Translations under genes and position numbers: made by a program
The notes under the pieces: model-generated
Seen by the model: only the letters and a program-made list of their open reading frames with translations
What the model was told of the DNA's origin: nothing
Databases searched by the model: none
Source: a bacterium
GTDB lineage: Bacteria > Bacteroidota > Ignavibacteria > Kapaibacteriales > UBA2268
Assembly: GCA_030431515.1 (NCBI GenBank)
Contig: JAUIIX010000028.1
Coordinates: forward strand, 1 to 38,038
DNA: 38,038 bases
Reading direction: 5' to 3'
Part shown: positions 1 to 7,254 of the stretch, piece by piece
Position numbering within the stretch: the first letter of the stretch is position 1
Layout: each line of letters opens with the position of its first letter

Positions 1-278
1 ATCTATATACATTCCCACCATTTCCACAACCAACAAAACAAGAGGTAAAAATAAGCACTTATTGGGATAGTGCATTGCCTTTTACTGCTGATGATGTAGA
101 AATTTATAATTTAGCTGGTATTAAAATCAATACTGAAAATAAATTAAGTATCAACAAAGAAACGAACTATAAGGGACATATTATCTGGGATACAAGTGGC
201 GAACAAGCAGGTATTTATATAGTTAATATAAAACACGGAACAGAAACAAGAACGCAGAAAGTAATGGTAGAAAAGTAA
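1..278 (+). CDS. Partial secreted protein, T9SS C-terminal sorting domain (5' end outside window)
   Basis: The frame is open from the first bases (reading from position 3) to the TAA at 276-278, so this is the C-terminal ~91 residues of a gene that starts upstream. The residues match the last part of the protein at 1510-3744: a proline-rich FPPFPQPT segment, then VEIYNLAG, a GHIIWDTSGEQAGIY strand and a final basic KVMVEK. This layout fits a type IX secretion (Por) C-terminal domain, which directs export across the outer membrane and is then cleaved. The usual YPNP opening is replaced by FPQP. The DNA is about 94% identical to 3467-3777, continuing past the stop. The passenger domain is not visible, so its function is unknown. 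An internal TTG at 75 is in frame but there is no reason to start there. Confidence 0.8.
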   Translation, partial: LYTFPPFPQPTKQEVKISTYWDSALPFTADDVEIYNLAGIKINTENKLSINKETNYKGHIIWDTSGEQAGIYIVNIKHGTETRTQKVMVEK

Positions 279-311
279 ATTAAATGTAGTGAACACAAAT
301 TTGCGTTCACT
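1..311 (+). repeat. T9SS-domain-plus-terminator cassette, copy 1
   Basis: Aligns without gaps to 3467-3777 (offset 3466) with about 17 mismatches counted by eye; only three fall between 126 and 311. The match covers the sorting-domain codons, the stop and most of the terminator hairpin, then stops abruptly. Confidence 0.9.
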
Positions 312-318
312 ACATTTT
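284..318 (+). terminator. Intrinsic terminator of the partial T9SS gene
   Basis: Perfect inverted repeat ATGTAGTGAAC (284-294) / GTTCACTACAT (305-315) with a nearly self-complementary 10-base centre, followed by a short T run. It begins 6 bases after the stop codon. Confidence 0.75.
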
Positions 319-408
319 CATCGTTACGTCGTATTGAGCGTAGCGAAATATCTCGTTAAAATTACCAACATATTAATCCGTGCAATCCATAAAATCCGTG
401 ATTCTGAG

Positions 409-438
409 AAAATATTCCACCCCAAAATGTAACAAAAT
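409..438 (+). repeat. 30-base dispersed repeat, copy 1
   Basis: Exact reverse complement of 18760-18789, centred on TTCCACCCCAAAATG. Here only one half of the hairpin seen in the other copy is present. Confidence 0.8.
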
Positions 439-511
439 CGCCTCTATTTTATTTATAGAGTATATTCAAATTACAAATTTTAAAAAATGTTTTTTAGTTG
501 GAAATATTGTT

Positions 512-519
512 TATTTTTG
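512..519 (+). promoter_or_regulatory. Candidate -7 element TATTTTTG
   Basis: Matches the Bacteroidota TAnnTTTG -7 consensus and is followed by TAG, as in the miaB element at 18853. No good -33 TTTG at the expected distance. It could serve the short frame at 542 or, with a ~300-base leader, the gene at 824. Confidence 0.35.
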
Positions 520-541
520 TAGAAAGTAAAAGAGCAAATTT

Positions 542-760
542 ATGATTTATATATTTTCATATATTGACCTAAATAACCCTATATATATATATAGGTATGT
601 ATATATGGCTCTTGCTTTGCCTTTCATTTTTGTACTCCAATCGCCTAATTATATCAAAAACAAGAAGAAATATCGAGATATTTTATTCAAAATATTTTCA
701 AAAATCAACTTTGAAATCGACATTTTTTACAATTTGTCAAAACAAAGATTTCGGTGTTAA
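542..760 (+). CDS. Doubtful small ORF, 72 residues
   Basis: A short frame beginning ATG about 22 bases after a TATTTTTG box, with only a weak AAAGAG upstream. The product would hold one hydrophobic stretch (residues about 21-33) and a lysine-rich C-terminal half. The composition is dominated by Ile, Tyr and Phe, as expected from random AT-rich DNA, and no family is recognised. Leader length matches other genes here, which is the only point in its favour. Confidence 0.15.
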   Translation: MIYIFSYIDLNNPIYIYRYVYMALALPFIFVLQSPNYIKNKKKYRDILFKIFSKINFEIDIFYNLSKQRFRC

Positions 761-823
761 TTATTATTTCTAAACAGTTTCTATGTTTTATAAATTTTAA
801 ATTAACAATAAAAGGTTTTAAAT

Positions 824-1453
824 ATGAAAAAAATAATATTTTCATTAATTATTACTTTCACATTATTGATTTTATCAAATGTTGAAAGTAATGGGCAGTG
901 TGCAAGTGGATATTCTTCTAAAACAATTACACTTACTTTAGGAAATTGTGATTATGTTATTGATGTATGCTATAAATGTGAAGTTACTAATCCAGGGTCA
1001 GTTTATATCCGTCAAATAACTGAAGTAGATAGTAGCTGTAATAATGCGTTACCAATAGACCAAATAATCGCTCAAGCTTATGCTGAAATTAGTACAGGAG
1101 CTTTTATATATTCTAATTTATGTATTGATTCTTGGTACGATGCTCCTCCTTGTAATGGTGGAACAGCATATAAAGAATTTGAGATAATTTTTAATTATTG
1201 CTGGCAAATTAGACTAAGAGACAATGGATATCAACATGTATTTGAGTTTATTCCATGTGAAGATAATGCTACTTGTATAGAGACATTAAGATATTGTTTT
1301 GCTAATCCAGGATACACTAAATTAACGAGTAGTTATTCAAGTGCACAATCTCCACCATGTGAATTACAATTAAATGAAATTACTCTTCCTACAATTTCAA
1401 ATCCACTTTCAGAATGTTTTATATTAAATTCAGTTCCTTGTGGAATTGAATAA
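824..1453 (+). CDS. Cysteine-rich secreted protein of unknown function
   Basis: 209 residues. Residues 1-24 form a classical signal peptide (MKK, hydrophobic core, cleavage near SNGQ-C). I count 14 cysteines in the mature part, an even number compatible with seven disulfides in the periplasm or outside the cell; two sit as a CYKC pair (mature CxxC). There is no lipobox and no T9SS or CTERM domain, so it probably stays periplasmic or leaves by another route. The start is supported by AAAGG about 8-9 bases upstream of ATG. A 9-bp hairpin follows 12 bases after the stop. The neighbour downstream is a T9SS protein but the hairpin separates them. I do not recognise the family. Confidence 0.75.
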   Translation: MKKIIFSLIITFTLLILSNVESNGQCASGYSSKTITLTLGNCDYVIDVCYKCEVTNPGSVYIRQITEVDSSCNNALPIDQIIAQAYAEISTGAFIYSNLCIDSWYDAPPCNGGTAYKEFEIIFNYCWQIRLRDNGYQHVFEFIPCEDNATCIETLRYCFANPGYTKLTSSYSSAQSPPCELQLNEITLPTISNPLSECFILNSVPCGIE

Positions 1454-1465
1454 ATCAAATATGTA

Positions 1466-1489
1466 CCCTTATCATAAATTTGATAAGGG
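1466..1489 (+). terminator. Hairpin between the Cys-rich gene and the next T9SS gene
   Basis: Perfect 9-bp stem CCCTTATCA / TGATAAGGG with loop TAAATT, then AACTTTT. The T run is short and the next start codon lies only 20 bases further, so it may be a weak terminator or an attenuator. Confidence 0.55.
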
Positions 1490-1509
1490 AACTTTTATGG
1501 AGCAAATGA

Positions 1510-3744
1510 ATGAAAATTTTTTTTATTTTCTTAATTACGATAAGTCCACTCTTATCCCAATGGAAGGAACAAGAAAGACCAATATCTTTATATAGATTGA
1601 ATAATATTGCCTCTGGTAGTGACTTTCTTGTTGGAAGTCTTGATGATCCCTATTTCAGTTTTGATAATGGCGAAACTTGGGAAAAAAGGACAAATGGATT
1701 ACCAGAGAAAAGAGGTATTATTGAAAAAATTATTGTAGATAATGACTTTATATATATAAAGTCAATGTCAACAATTATTAATCCAATTGAATTCTTTTAT
1801 TATACTAAAGATAAGGGTTTAAATTGGTTAAAAGTTGGAGAATATCAAGATTACTCAAATTCTAAAATTTTAAGAGACATAAAAGTTAAAAATAATATTA
1901 TTTATGTACTACCTTTTAGTTACAGATCTGTAATAAAAAGCATTGATTTTGGCGAAACTTGGGATACTTTAGGATTGTGGGATAAAAATATCAACTATAT
2001 GAATTATTTAGATGTTAGAAATGATACAATAGTTGTTGCAGATGCTGGTGCATTTGGTTCTGCTGGACCCGTAAATAGTGGAGTTATTGTTTCTATTGAT
2101 GGAGGTAAAACTTGGGAAAAAAGAAATAATGGATTAGGTTTAGGGAATATTACTTGTTTAAAAATTTATAAAAATAATATTTTTGTTGGAAATAAAGATG
2201 GGTTTTACTTTTCAGAAAATTTTGGAGAATCTTATAAAAGAGCTGGAAGTATTATTTATAATACTTATCTAAACGATATTGAAATAATAGACGATACTGT
2301 ATATATAGCTACTGAAACTGGTCTTTATAAAGCAATTGATTTATGGAAAGAATGGGTAGAAATCCCTCAATTCAAATTACAAAGAGTATTTGAAATTCAT
2401 TATGGACTAAATAAACTATTTGTTTCTGCTTCTCATAGGAATTACTCAAATTCTAAATCATACTATTCTAAAAACTTAGAACTTTTTGATGTATTAAGAT
2501 TTAAAAAAGAATCTGACTTAAATACTTTTGAATTTAATTTTCCTAATTTATATTTTAGTACAGAAAATTTTACAGGAAATAGCATATATAAAATTGATGG
2601 TTTTAATTCTGAAAATATAGAAATTACAACAGATTACTATGGGGAGTCACTTTGGAATATTAGTACTTATGAAGAAATAATTGCTTGTAAATTAAGACCT
2701 TATACAAATAAAGAACCTAAGAATAGGATATTATTATCAAATGATTTAGGTAACACTTGGGAAATAAAAGAAATCCTTAATGAACAATTAGATATAAGAG
2801 AGATTTTTGTATTAAACCAGGATTCATTATTGCTAGGAACTAAAAATGGATTATATTTTTCATCAGATTTAGGAACTAACTGGGATTTATTTTTAACAAA
2901 AGATAGTATTGTAAATGAAAATTTATCAAAAATTTTGAATATTAAAAAAATTAATAATAAAATTTATTTATACGGAGATGGTAGGATATTAGAAACAGAT
3001 AAAAATTTAACTTATTGGAAACAGATTCTAACAGAAAAAAGCAACGATTTTTATAATGAGATATTTGATGTATCTAAGTTTAAAAATAATGTTTTTATTG
3101 TTAGTTTTAAAGGGCAATTTATTGAGCCCTCAACAATTGATTTTACTCGTTCCACAGATGAAGGTAAAACATGGGAAAATATTGAAAATAGGTTTAATGA
3201 TTATAACGACATTAGATTTTTAAATGTATATAATATTGAAGATTATGTTTTTGTAGGCACTACTTCAGGTGTATTTTATTCTAAAGATAATGGTGATTCT
3301 TTTGAAGAAATTAACGATGGTTTATCGAATAGTGCTATGAGTAATGGAAAAGAATTTTATATATACGATGATAAATTAGTTTATTGCAGTGGTGGAGGTA
3401 TATTCCATAGAAATTTAGAAGAACTTGGTATTACATTATTAGTAGAAAAAACAGAAGAACGAAACTATCTATATACATTTCCACCATTTCCACAACCCAC
3501 TAAGCAAGAAGTAAAGATAAGTACTTACTGGGATAGTGCTTTGCCTTTTACTATTGATGATGTAGAGATTTATAACTTAGCAGGTATTAAAATCAATACT
3601 GAAAATAAATTAAGTATCAACAAAGAAACGAACTACAACGGACATATTATCTGGGATACAAGTGGCGAACAAGCAGGTATTTATATAGTTAATATAAAAC
3701 ACGGAACTGAAACAAGAACGCAGAAAGTAATGGTAGAAAAGTAA
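1510..3744 (+). CDS. T9SS-secreted protein with sialidase-like Asp-box repeats
   Basis: 744 residues. An N-terminal signal peptide (about 1-16, ending LLSQ-W) is followed by a ~620-residue region with repeated Asp-box-like motifs: DNGETWEK, DFGETWD, DGGKTWEK, DLGNTWE, DLGTNWD, DEGKTWE and DNGDSFE. These mark blades of a beta-propeller of the sialidase/sortilin/Ycf48 type. The last ~85 residues are a T9SS type A-like sorting domain with FPQP in place of YPNP and a VEIYNLAG strand. The catalytic arginines of true sialidases are not evident, so a structural or binding role is more likely than an enzyme. GGAG (1499-1502) lies 7 bases before the ATG at 1510; an out-of-frame ATG at 1506 is ignored. 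The 3' end is nearly identical to the partial gene at 1-278. Confidence 0.85.
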   Translation: MKIFFIFLITISPLLSQWKEQERPISLYRLNNIASGSDFLVGSLDDPYFSFDNGETWEKRTNGLPEKRGIIEKIIVDNDFIYIKSMSTIINPIEFFYYTKDKGLNWLKVGEYQDYSNSKILRDIKVKNNIIYVLPFSYRSVIKSIDFGETWDTLGLWDKNINYMNYLDVRNDTIVVADAGAFGSAGPVNSGVIVSIDGGKTWEKRNNGLGLGNITCLKIYKNNIFVGNKDGFYFSENFGESYKRAGSIIYNTYLNDIEIIDDTVYIATETGLYKAIDLWKEWVEIPQFKLQRVFEIHYGLNKLFVSASHRNYSNSKSYYSKNLELFDVLRFKKESDLNTFEFNFPNLYFSTENFTGNSIYKIDGFNSENIEITTDYYGESLWNISTYEEIIACKLRPYTNKEPKNRILLSNDLGNTWEIKEILNEQLDIREIFVLNQDSLLLGTKNGLYFSSDLGTNWDLFLTKDSIVNENLSKILNIKKINNKIYLYGDGRILETDKNLTYWKQILTEKSNDFYNEIFDVSKFKNNVFIVSFKGQFIEPSTIDFTRSTDEGKTWENIENRFNDYNDIRFLNVYNIEDYVFVGTTSGVFYSKDNGDSFEEINDGLSNSAMSNGKEFYIYDDKLVYCSGGGIFHRNLEELGITLLVEKTEERNYLYTFPPFPQPTKQEVKISTYWDSALPFTIDDVEIYNLAGIKINTENKLSINKETNYNGHIIWDTSGEQAGIYIVNIKHGTETRTQKVMVEK

Positions 3745-3777
3745 ATTAAATGTAGTGAACACAAATTTGCGTTCACT
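3467..3777 (+). repeat. T9SS-domain-plus-terminator cassette, copy 2
   Basis: Pairs with 1-311 without gaps. Identity ends inside the 3' arm of the hairpin, at GTTCACT (3771-3777). Confidence 0.9.
3751..3777 (+). terminator. Terminator hairpin, damaged copy
   Basis: AGTGAAC / GTTCACT stem, 7 bp, shorter than copy 1 at 284-315 because the 3' arm diverges after 3777; the T tail is lost. A stronger hairpin follows at 3793. Confidence 0.5.
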
Positions 3778-3792
3778 GCTATTATTTAAGAT

Positions 3793-3827
3793 GCTTAAAT
3801 AGTAAAATGAATTTACTATGTTTAAGC
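3793..3827. terminator. Bidirectional hairpin between convergent genes
   Basis: Arms GCTTAAATAGTAAA (3793-3806) and TTTACTATGTTTAAGC (3812-3827) pair over 14 bp with a 2-base bulge and an ATGAA loop. The right arm includes the yjdM stop codon. There is no long T run on either side, so efficiency is uncertain. Confidence 0.5.
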
Positions 3828-4163
3828 TTTCTTGACAAATTCAGATTTTAAAGACATAGAGCCAAAGCCATCTATTTTGCAATCTATATTATGGTCGCCA
3901 TCAGTTAGTCGAATATTTTTTACTTTAGTTCCAGCTTTAATTGGTTTCGGTGCACCTTTCACAGGTAAATCCTTTATAACAACAACACTATCTCCATTGC
4001 TTAATTCATTGCCATTTGAGTCAAGTATTTTAGTAGTGTCTTCTCCGACATTTTCATTAGGATTCCATTCATTTGCACACTCAGGGCATACATATAAAGT
4101 GCTACTCATTGAATATCCGTAAGGTGAATTACATTTTGGGCAAGTTTTTAATTCTTCTGACAT
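3822..4163 (-). CDS. yjdM: YjdM/PhnA family zinc-ribbon protein
   Basis: 113 residues, close to the ~110 of E. coli YjdM (formerly PhnA). An N-terminal zinc ribbon with CPKC at residues 8-11 and CPEC at 27-30 is followed by the characteristic acidic [16 protein letters not shown] segment and a C-terminal domain with [14 protein letters not shown] and a LKSEFVKK ending. The family is widespread and, despite the old name, is not a phosphonoacetate hydrolase; its role is poorly defined. The start ATG is preceded by TGGAAAT. Convergent with the T9SS gene, with a shared hairpin at the 3' ends. A reading frame on the opposite strand is only its shadow. Confidence 0.92.
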   Translation of the reverse strand: MSEELKTCPKCNSPYGYSMSSTLYVCPECANEWNPNENVGEDTTKILDSNGNELSNGDSVVVIKDLPVKGAPKPIKAGTKVKNIRLTDGDHNIDCKIDGFGSMSLKSEFVKKA

Positions 4164-4495
4164 ATTTCCATTTTTTTATGACCGCAAATGTTTTTGCTTT
4201 TAAGTTAGTACTTTAGTTATCTTTTCAATGTTATATTCAAAGTGCATTTACTTACTCAAAACTTATTTATGCAGTGATTATATTCTTATTGTCTTATATT
4301 TAAAGTTTAAAAAGGTAGATTATAGTTTTGAATATTATTAATTAACTAAATCTACCAAAATAAGTAATCAAGCTTTGTTTTACTTACTTAGATGACAATA
4401 ATTAAAACACAAATTTAATGAAATTAAACAAATAAAAAAAATCGATTGTTAGTAATGTATATTAAAAAGTATAAATAAGGATGTAAATTTTTGAC
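4164..4495. other. Intergenic region upstream of yjdM
   Basis: AT-rich non-coding region. It holds two adjacent dyads (4314-4356 and 4361-4386) and a plus-strand TAGTTTTG box at 4323-4330 lying inside the first dyad. No open frame is convincing and no clear minus-strand -7 box for yjdM was found. Confidence 0.5.
4314..4386. repeat. Two adjacent inverted repeats
   Basis: First dyad: GGTAGATT (4314-4321) plus AGTT (4324-4327) pairs with AACT (4344-4347) plus AATCTACC (4349-4356), giving about 12 bp with a bulge. Second dyad: TAAGTAA (4361-4367) with TTACTTA (4380-4386). Could be an operator, a structured RNA or chance in AT-rich DNA. Confidence 0.5.
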
Positions 4496-4538
4496 AAAAA
4501 AAATGCCTTACTATCGGGGGGACGTGACAGTAAGGCAT
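4496..4538 (-). terminator. Intrinsic terminator of tRNA-Gly
   Basis: Read on the minus strand: ATGCCTTACT stem (4529-4538) pairing with AGTAAGGCAT (4503-4512), followed by eight T (4496-4503). A textbook intrinsic terminator about 35 bases after the tRNA. Confidence 0.85.
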
Positions 4539-4572
4539 GCAGCATAAAGAGGAAGAACGACTCTCGTCGTAG

Positions 4573-4644
4573 AGCGAAAGACGGGATTTGAACCCGCGAC
4601 CCCAACCTTGGCAAGGTTGTGCTCTACCACTGAGCTACTTTCGC
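4573..4644 (-). tRNA. tRNA-Gly (anticodon GCC)
   Basis: 72 bases. The acceptor GCGAAAG (5') pairs with CTTTCGC; the D arm is GCTC-AGTGGTA-GAGC; the anticodon arm is CAACC-TTGCCAA-GGTTG, giving anticodon GCC; the T arm is GCGGG-TTCGAAT-CCCGT. The discriminator base is U, as is usual for bacterial tRNA-Gly. CCA is not encoded and must be added after transcription. It has its own promoter box (4668-4699) and a strong terminator, so it is a single-gene unit downstream of lipB. Confidence 0.97.
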
Positions 4645-4667
4645 TTGTTTTTCTGAAAATCAGAACA

Positions 4668-4699
4668 CAAAATTATCAACATTTTGTGTCATTTCCAAA
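4668..4699 (-). promoter_or_regulatory. Promoter of tRNA-Gly, TTTG-N20-TAATTTTG
   Basis: On the minus strand a TTTG at 4699-4696 and a TAATTTTG at 4675-4668 are separated by 20 bases, matching the Bacteroidota -33/-7 layout. The tRNA 5' end lies 23 bases downstream of the -7 box. Confidence 0.6.
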
Positions 4700-4710
4700 T
4701 TAAATTTTCA

Positions 4711-5343
4711 TTAATTGCTAAATTTATTAATAAATGAACTTTTTAGAAATGATTTCACTTCTTCTATATCAATATATGTGCCAAGTTCGGACTGAATTGA
4801 TGTTACTTTCTTTTCTTTTATACCGCAAGGAATTATATAGTCAAACTCACTTATATCATTTGCTACATTCAATGCTAATCCGTGTGATGTTACCCATCGA
4901 GAGCAATGCAGACCCATTGCACAGATTTTACGTTGTTGCTCAAGCCAGACACCTGTATAGCCCTCAAATCTATCTCCTTCTAATCCATATTCAGCAATGG
5001 TATCAATTACACAATCTTCTAATTTACGCAAAAACCAATGTAAGTCTTGTTTGAAATCTGCTAAATTGAATATTGGGTATGCTACCAGTTGTTTTGGATT
5101 GTGCATTGTTACATCACCTCCTCGATTTATCCAAATTACTTCTATATTATTCTCTTTATAGAATTCTTCGGACTTAGTAAGGTTGTCAGCAGATCCATTT
5201 TTTCCAACAGTTATTACAGTTGGGTGTTCGCAAAATACTAATGTACTTTTACCACCTTGTTGAACTTCTTTTACTAATTCTTTTTGTTTATCCCAGGCAG
5301 TTTGAAAGTCTATCAAACCCCAATCCACAAAATCAAATTTCAT
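4711..5343 (-). CDS. lipB: Octanoyl-[ACP]:protein N-octanoyltransferase LipB
   Basis: 210 residues, the usual length. LipB moves octanoate from acyl carrier protein to lipoyl domains of 2-oxoacid dehydrogenases and the glycine cleavage H protein, the first step of lipoate synthesis in the cytoplasm. Visible signatures are RGGDVTMHNPKQ (74-85), the lysine of RKICAMG (K139), HGLALNV (154-160) and the catalytic cysteine of IIPCGI (C173); Cys173 and Lys139 form the expected dyad. The canonical PGQ of the RGG motif reads PKQ. The Shine-Dalgarno AGGTGA overlaps the stop codon of the upstream barrel gene with only 3 bases between genes, so lipB is the last gene of that operon. LipA is not in the window. 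Confidence 0.95.
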   Translation of the reverse strand: MKFDFVDWGLIDFQTAWDKQKELVKEVQQGGKSTLVFCEHPTVITVGKNGSADNLTKSEEFYKENNIEVIWINRGGDVTMHNPKQLVAYPIFNLADFKQDLHWFLRKLEDCVIDTIAEYGLEGDRFEGYTGVWLEQQRKICAMGLHCSRWVTSHGLALNVANDISEFDYIIPCGIKEKKVTSIQSELGTYIDIEEVKSFLKSSFINKFSN

Positions 5344-5346
5344 TTA

Positions 5347-7254
5347 TCACCTAAAGTTATAATCTAATTGTAAATACAGAGTATTTCGCAAATTACCTTC
5401 TATTTTATCTAAGCCAGAGCCAAGCGATGAAACTGATGGTCTGTAATCAAACGTATAAGCGAAACTTATCAAATAATTTTCAAAAATAGCAATATTTGAC
5501 CTTATAAGTATTTTGTATCCTTCACCATATAAAGGTGGAGCAAGTAAATAACCCCTTAGTAAATATTCATAATGCCAAATAGCTTCCTCGAAGGAATCTG
5601 TATTATAGTATGTAAGACGAATAGAGTTAGTATTACTTTTAAATAAAGATTGTGAATATTCGGAAAAAAATAAATATCCAATGCCAGCATAAGAAGATTC
5701 TAAATGAGAAGTGAAATTTATATCTGCTCTAAATCGTAGTGAATAATCTTTTTGAATTTTATATTCTTGTCTTAAATCTAAGCGATTATTATCATAATAA
5801 TTTGGTGTGTCTGATTTATTTATTTCTTTTTGAGATTTGTATCTTAGTCTGGTAAGAAGTGATTGCGAATTATTTATTTTATAATTAAATTCATCAAACA
5901 TTTCTATTCCAGATTGGACAATACCTTGAAAATAATCTATTTTTGGACGTGAGTAAAAATCTAAATAAATTGTATTTTTGATTTTACCTTCATAAAATGT
6001 AAAGTAGGTCATTAACCCAGTTTCATTTGAATTAGTTGAATAATTAGATAATATATTATTAAATTGTAAACGAGAATTTGGATTTAAATATCTAAAAGAA
6101 ATACCATATTCTTGATTAGTATATTTATAAGAATAAACCGAAAACAATGATAAATTGTCCTTATTATCTGCTGCAATTTCACTTATAATAATATGGTTAT
6201 TGTTTATATAAGATGTATATATTGATAAATTATTTCCATGTTTGCCTTGATAATAATTCTGAGATGAGGAATTTATATTTTTATTATAATTATAATTCAA
6301 ATAATTAAAACCAAGAGTAAACTTACTATAATTTAACTCAATATTTGAAGCTAATAATTGTTCATTAATTGTATTTTTCTTTTTAATCTCTGTGTCTGTT
6401 CTAAATAAATTATTCAAATAAAATGAAGAGATATTATTATCGTCAACTAAAGTAGCTGAACGATTAATATTTGAATAAAATAAATTAGTTTTTACTCGTA
6501 GTTTGTTTATCAAATATTCAGATTTATAAGCGATACCTCTTAGGTGTCCTAATGCTTGTAAATTACGAGATGGTGAAATACCCTCTCCAAAGTTTAGTAA
6601 GGCATCACCTGGGTTTGAAGATTTACGAATTGGAAAACCAGTATTCATAAGAAGACCTAAACCGCTGTGGAATCTGAAGTCGCCAAGTGTGAAGTTATGA
6701 TTGTCTAAAGTATAGTTTATATTAGCCGAGTAATCATCAAGATAAGATATTTCGCCTTCATCTTTATTTGTGATAATATTAAATTTTAATTTATCATAAT
6801 CTACTGATAATCGATTGTATAAATCTACTTTATTTCCATGAAATTTATTATCAATTATTGCATTTTTATTTTCAACATTATGTTTTATTCTCGACCGATA
6901 ATCGACAGTTAATTCTTTATCTTTTTTAATAATATTGGTGCAGTTTTCTAAAATATAAATCTGAAAATTGGATAAATTGTTTTTAAGAGTTATTTCTTTC
7001 CAAGTAATATTATTTTGATAATCATCAAGAATATTTTGTGATAATGTAAATGAAATGTCTGGTAATCGTGATAATGAATAGGGATTAGTATTAGATAAAT
7101 TAATTGGAAAATCTCTATAATATTCAAATATTTCAATTAAGTTGTTATCAGGTTCATCTAAATTTAGTTCAAATAAATATTGTTCAAAATCATTACTATG
7201 TAATTGATAGTAAGTAAAGAAAATAAATATTATAATTAAATATTTAATAATCAT
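5347..7254 (-). CDS. Outer-membrane barrel protein with N-terminal ComEA-like helix-hairpin-helix region
   Basis: 635 residues. A signal peptide (about 1-19) is followed by a helix-hairpin-helix-like stretch at residues 51-80 (INLSNTNPYSLSRLPDISF pattern, as in ComEA INLNTA..L..LPGIG). A weaker second unit lies at 84-105. From about 115 to the end the sequence alternates polar and hydrophobic residues, is rich in Asn, Tyr and Ser, and ends in an aromatic YNFR, typical of an outer-membrane beta-barrel. HhH units normally contact DNA backbones or act as protein-binding modules. Large barrels fused to HhH regions are known in Bacteroidota, usually annotated as HhH-containing proteins without defined function. 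It overlaps the upstream PorV-like gene by 11 bases and precedes lipB by 3. A role in DNA uptake is only a guess. Confidence 0.75.
   Translation of the reverse strand: MIIKYLIIIFIFFTYYQLHSNDFEQYLFELNLDEPDNNLIEIFEYYRDFPINLSNTNPYSLSRLPDISFTLSQNILDDYQNNITWKEITLKNNLSNFQIYILENCTNIIKKDKELTVDYRSRIKHNVENKNAIIDNKFHGNKVDLYNRLSVDYDKLKFNIITNKDEGEISYLDDYSANINYTLDNHNFTLGDFRFHSGLGLLMNTGFPIRKSSNPGDALLNFGEGISPSRNLQALGHLRGIAYKSEYLINKLRVKTNLFYSNINRSATLVDDNNISSFYLNNLFRTDTEIKKKNTINEQLLASNIELNYSKFTLGFNYLNYNYNKNINSSSQNYYQGKHGNNLSIYTSYINNNHIIISEIAADNKDNLSLFSVYSYKYTNQEYGISFRYLNPNSRLQFNNILSNYSTNSNETGLMTYFTFYEGKIKNTIYLDFYSRPKIDYFQGIVQSGIEMFDEFNYKINNSQSLLTRLRYKSQKEINKSDTPNYYDNNRLDLRQEYKIQKDYSLRFRADINFTSHLESSYAGIGYLFFSEYSQSLFKSNTNSIRLTYYNTDSFEEAIWHYEYLLRGYLLAPPLYGEGYKILIRSNIAIFENYLISFAYTFDYRPSVSSLGSGLDKIEGNLRNTLYLQLDYNFR

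Larger units (their letters stand above)
319..823. other. Intergenic region with dispersed repeats
   Basis: Contains a GAGCGTAGCGAAATATC motif (about 335-351), related to one at 16220-16245. It also has tandem-like AATCCGTG segments (about 375-400), related to 37580-37600, and a 30-base repeat (409-438) found inverted at 18760-18789. An AT dinucleotide run lies near 580-600. A candidate -7 box lies at 512-519. No well-supported gene. Confidence 0.6.

Noticed and set aside
3832-4122. Plus-strand frame opposite yjdM
   Set aside because: Antisense shadow of a well-supported gene.
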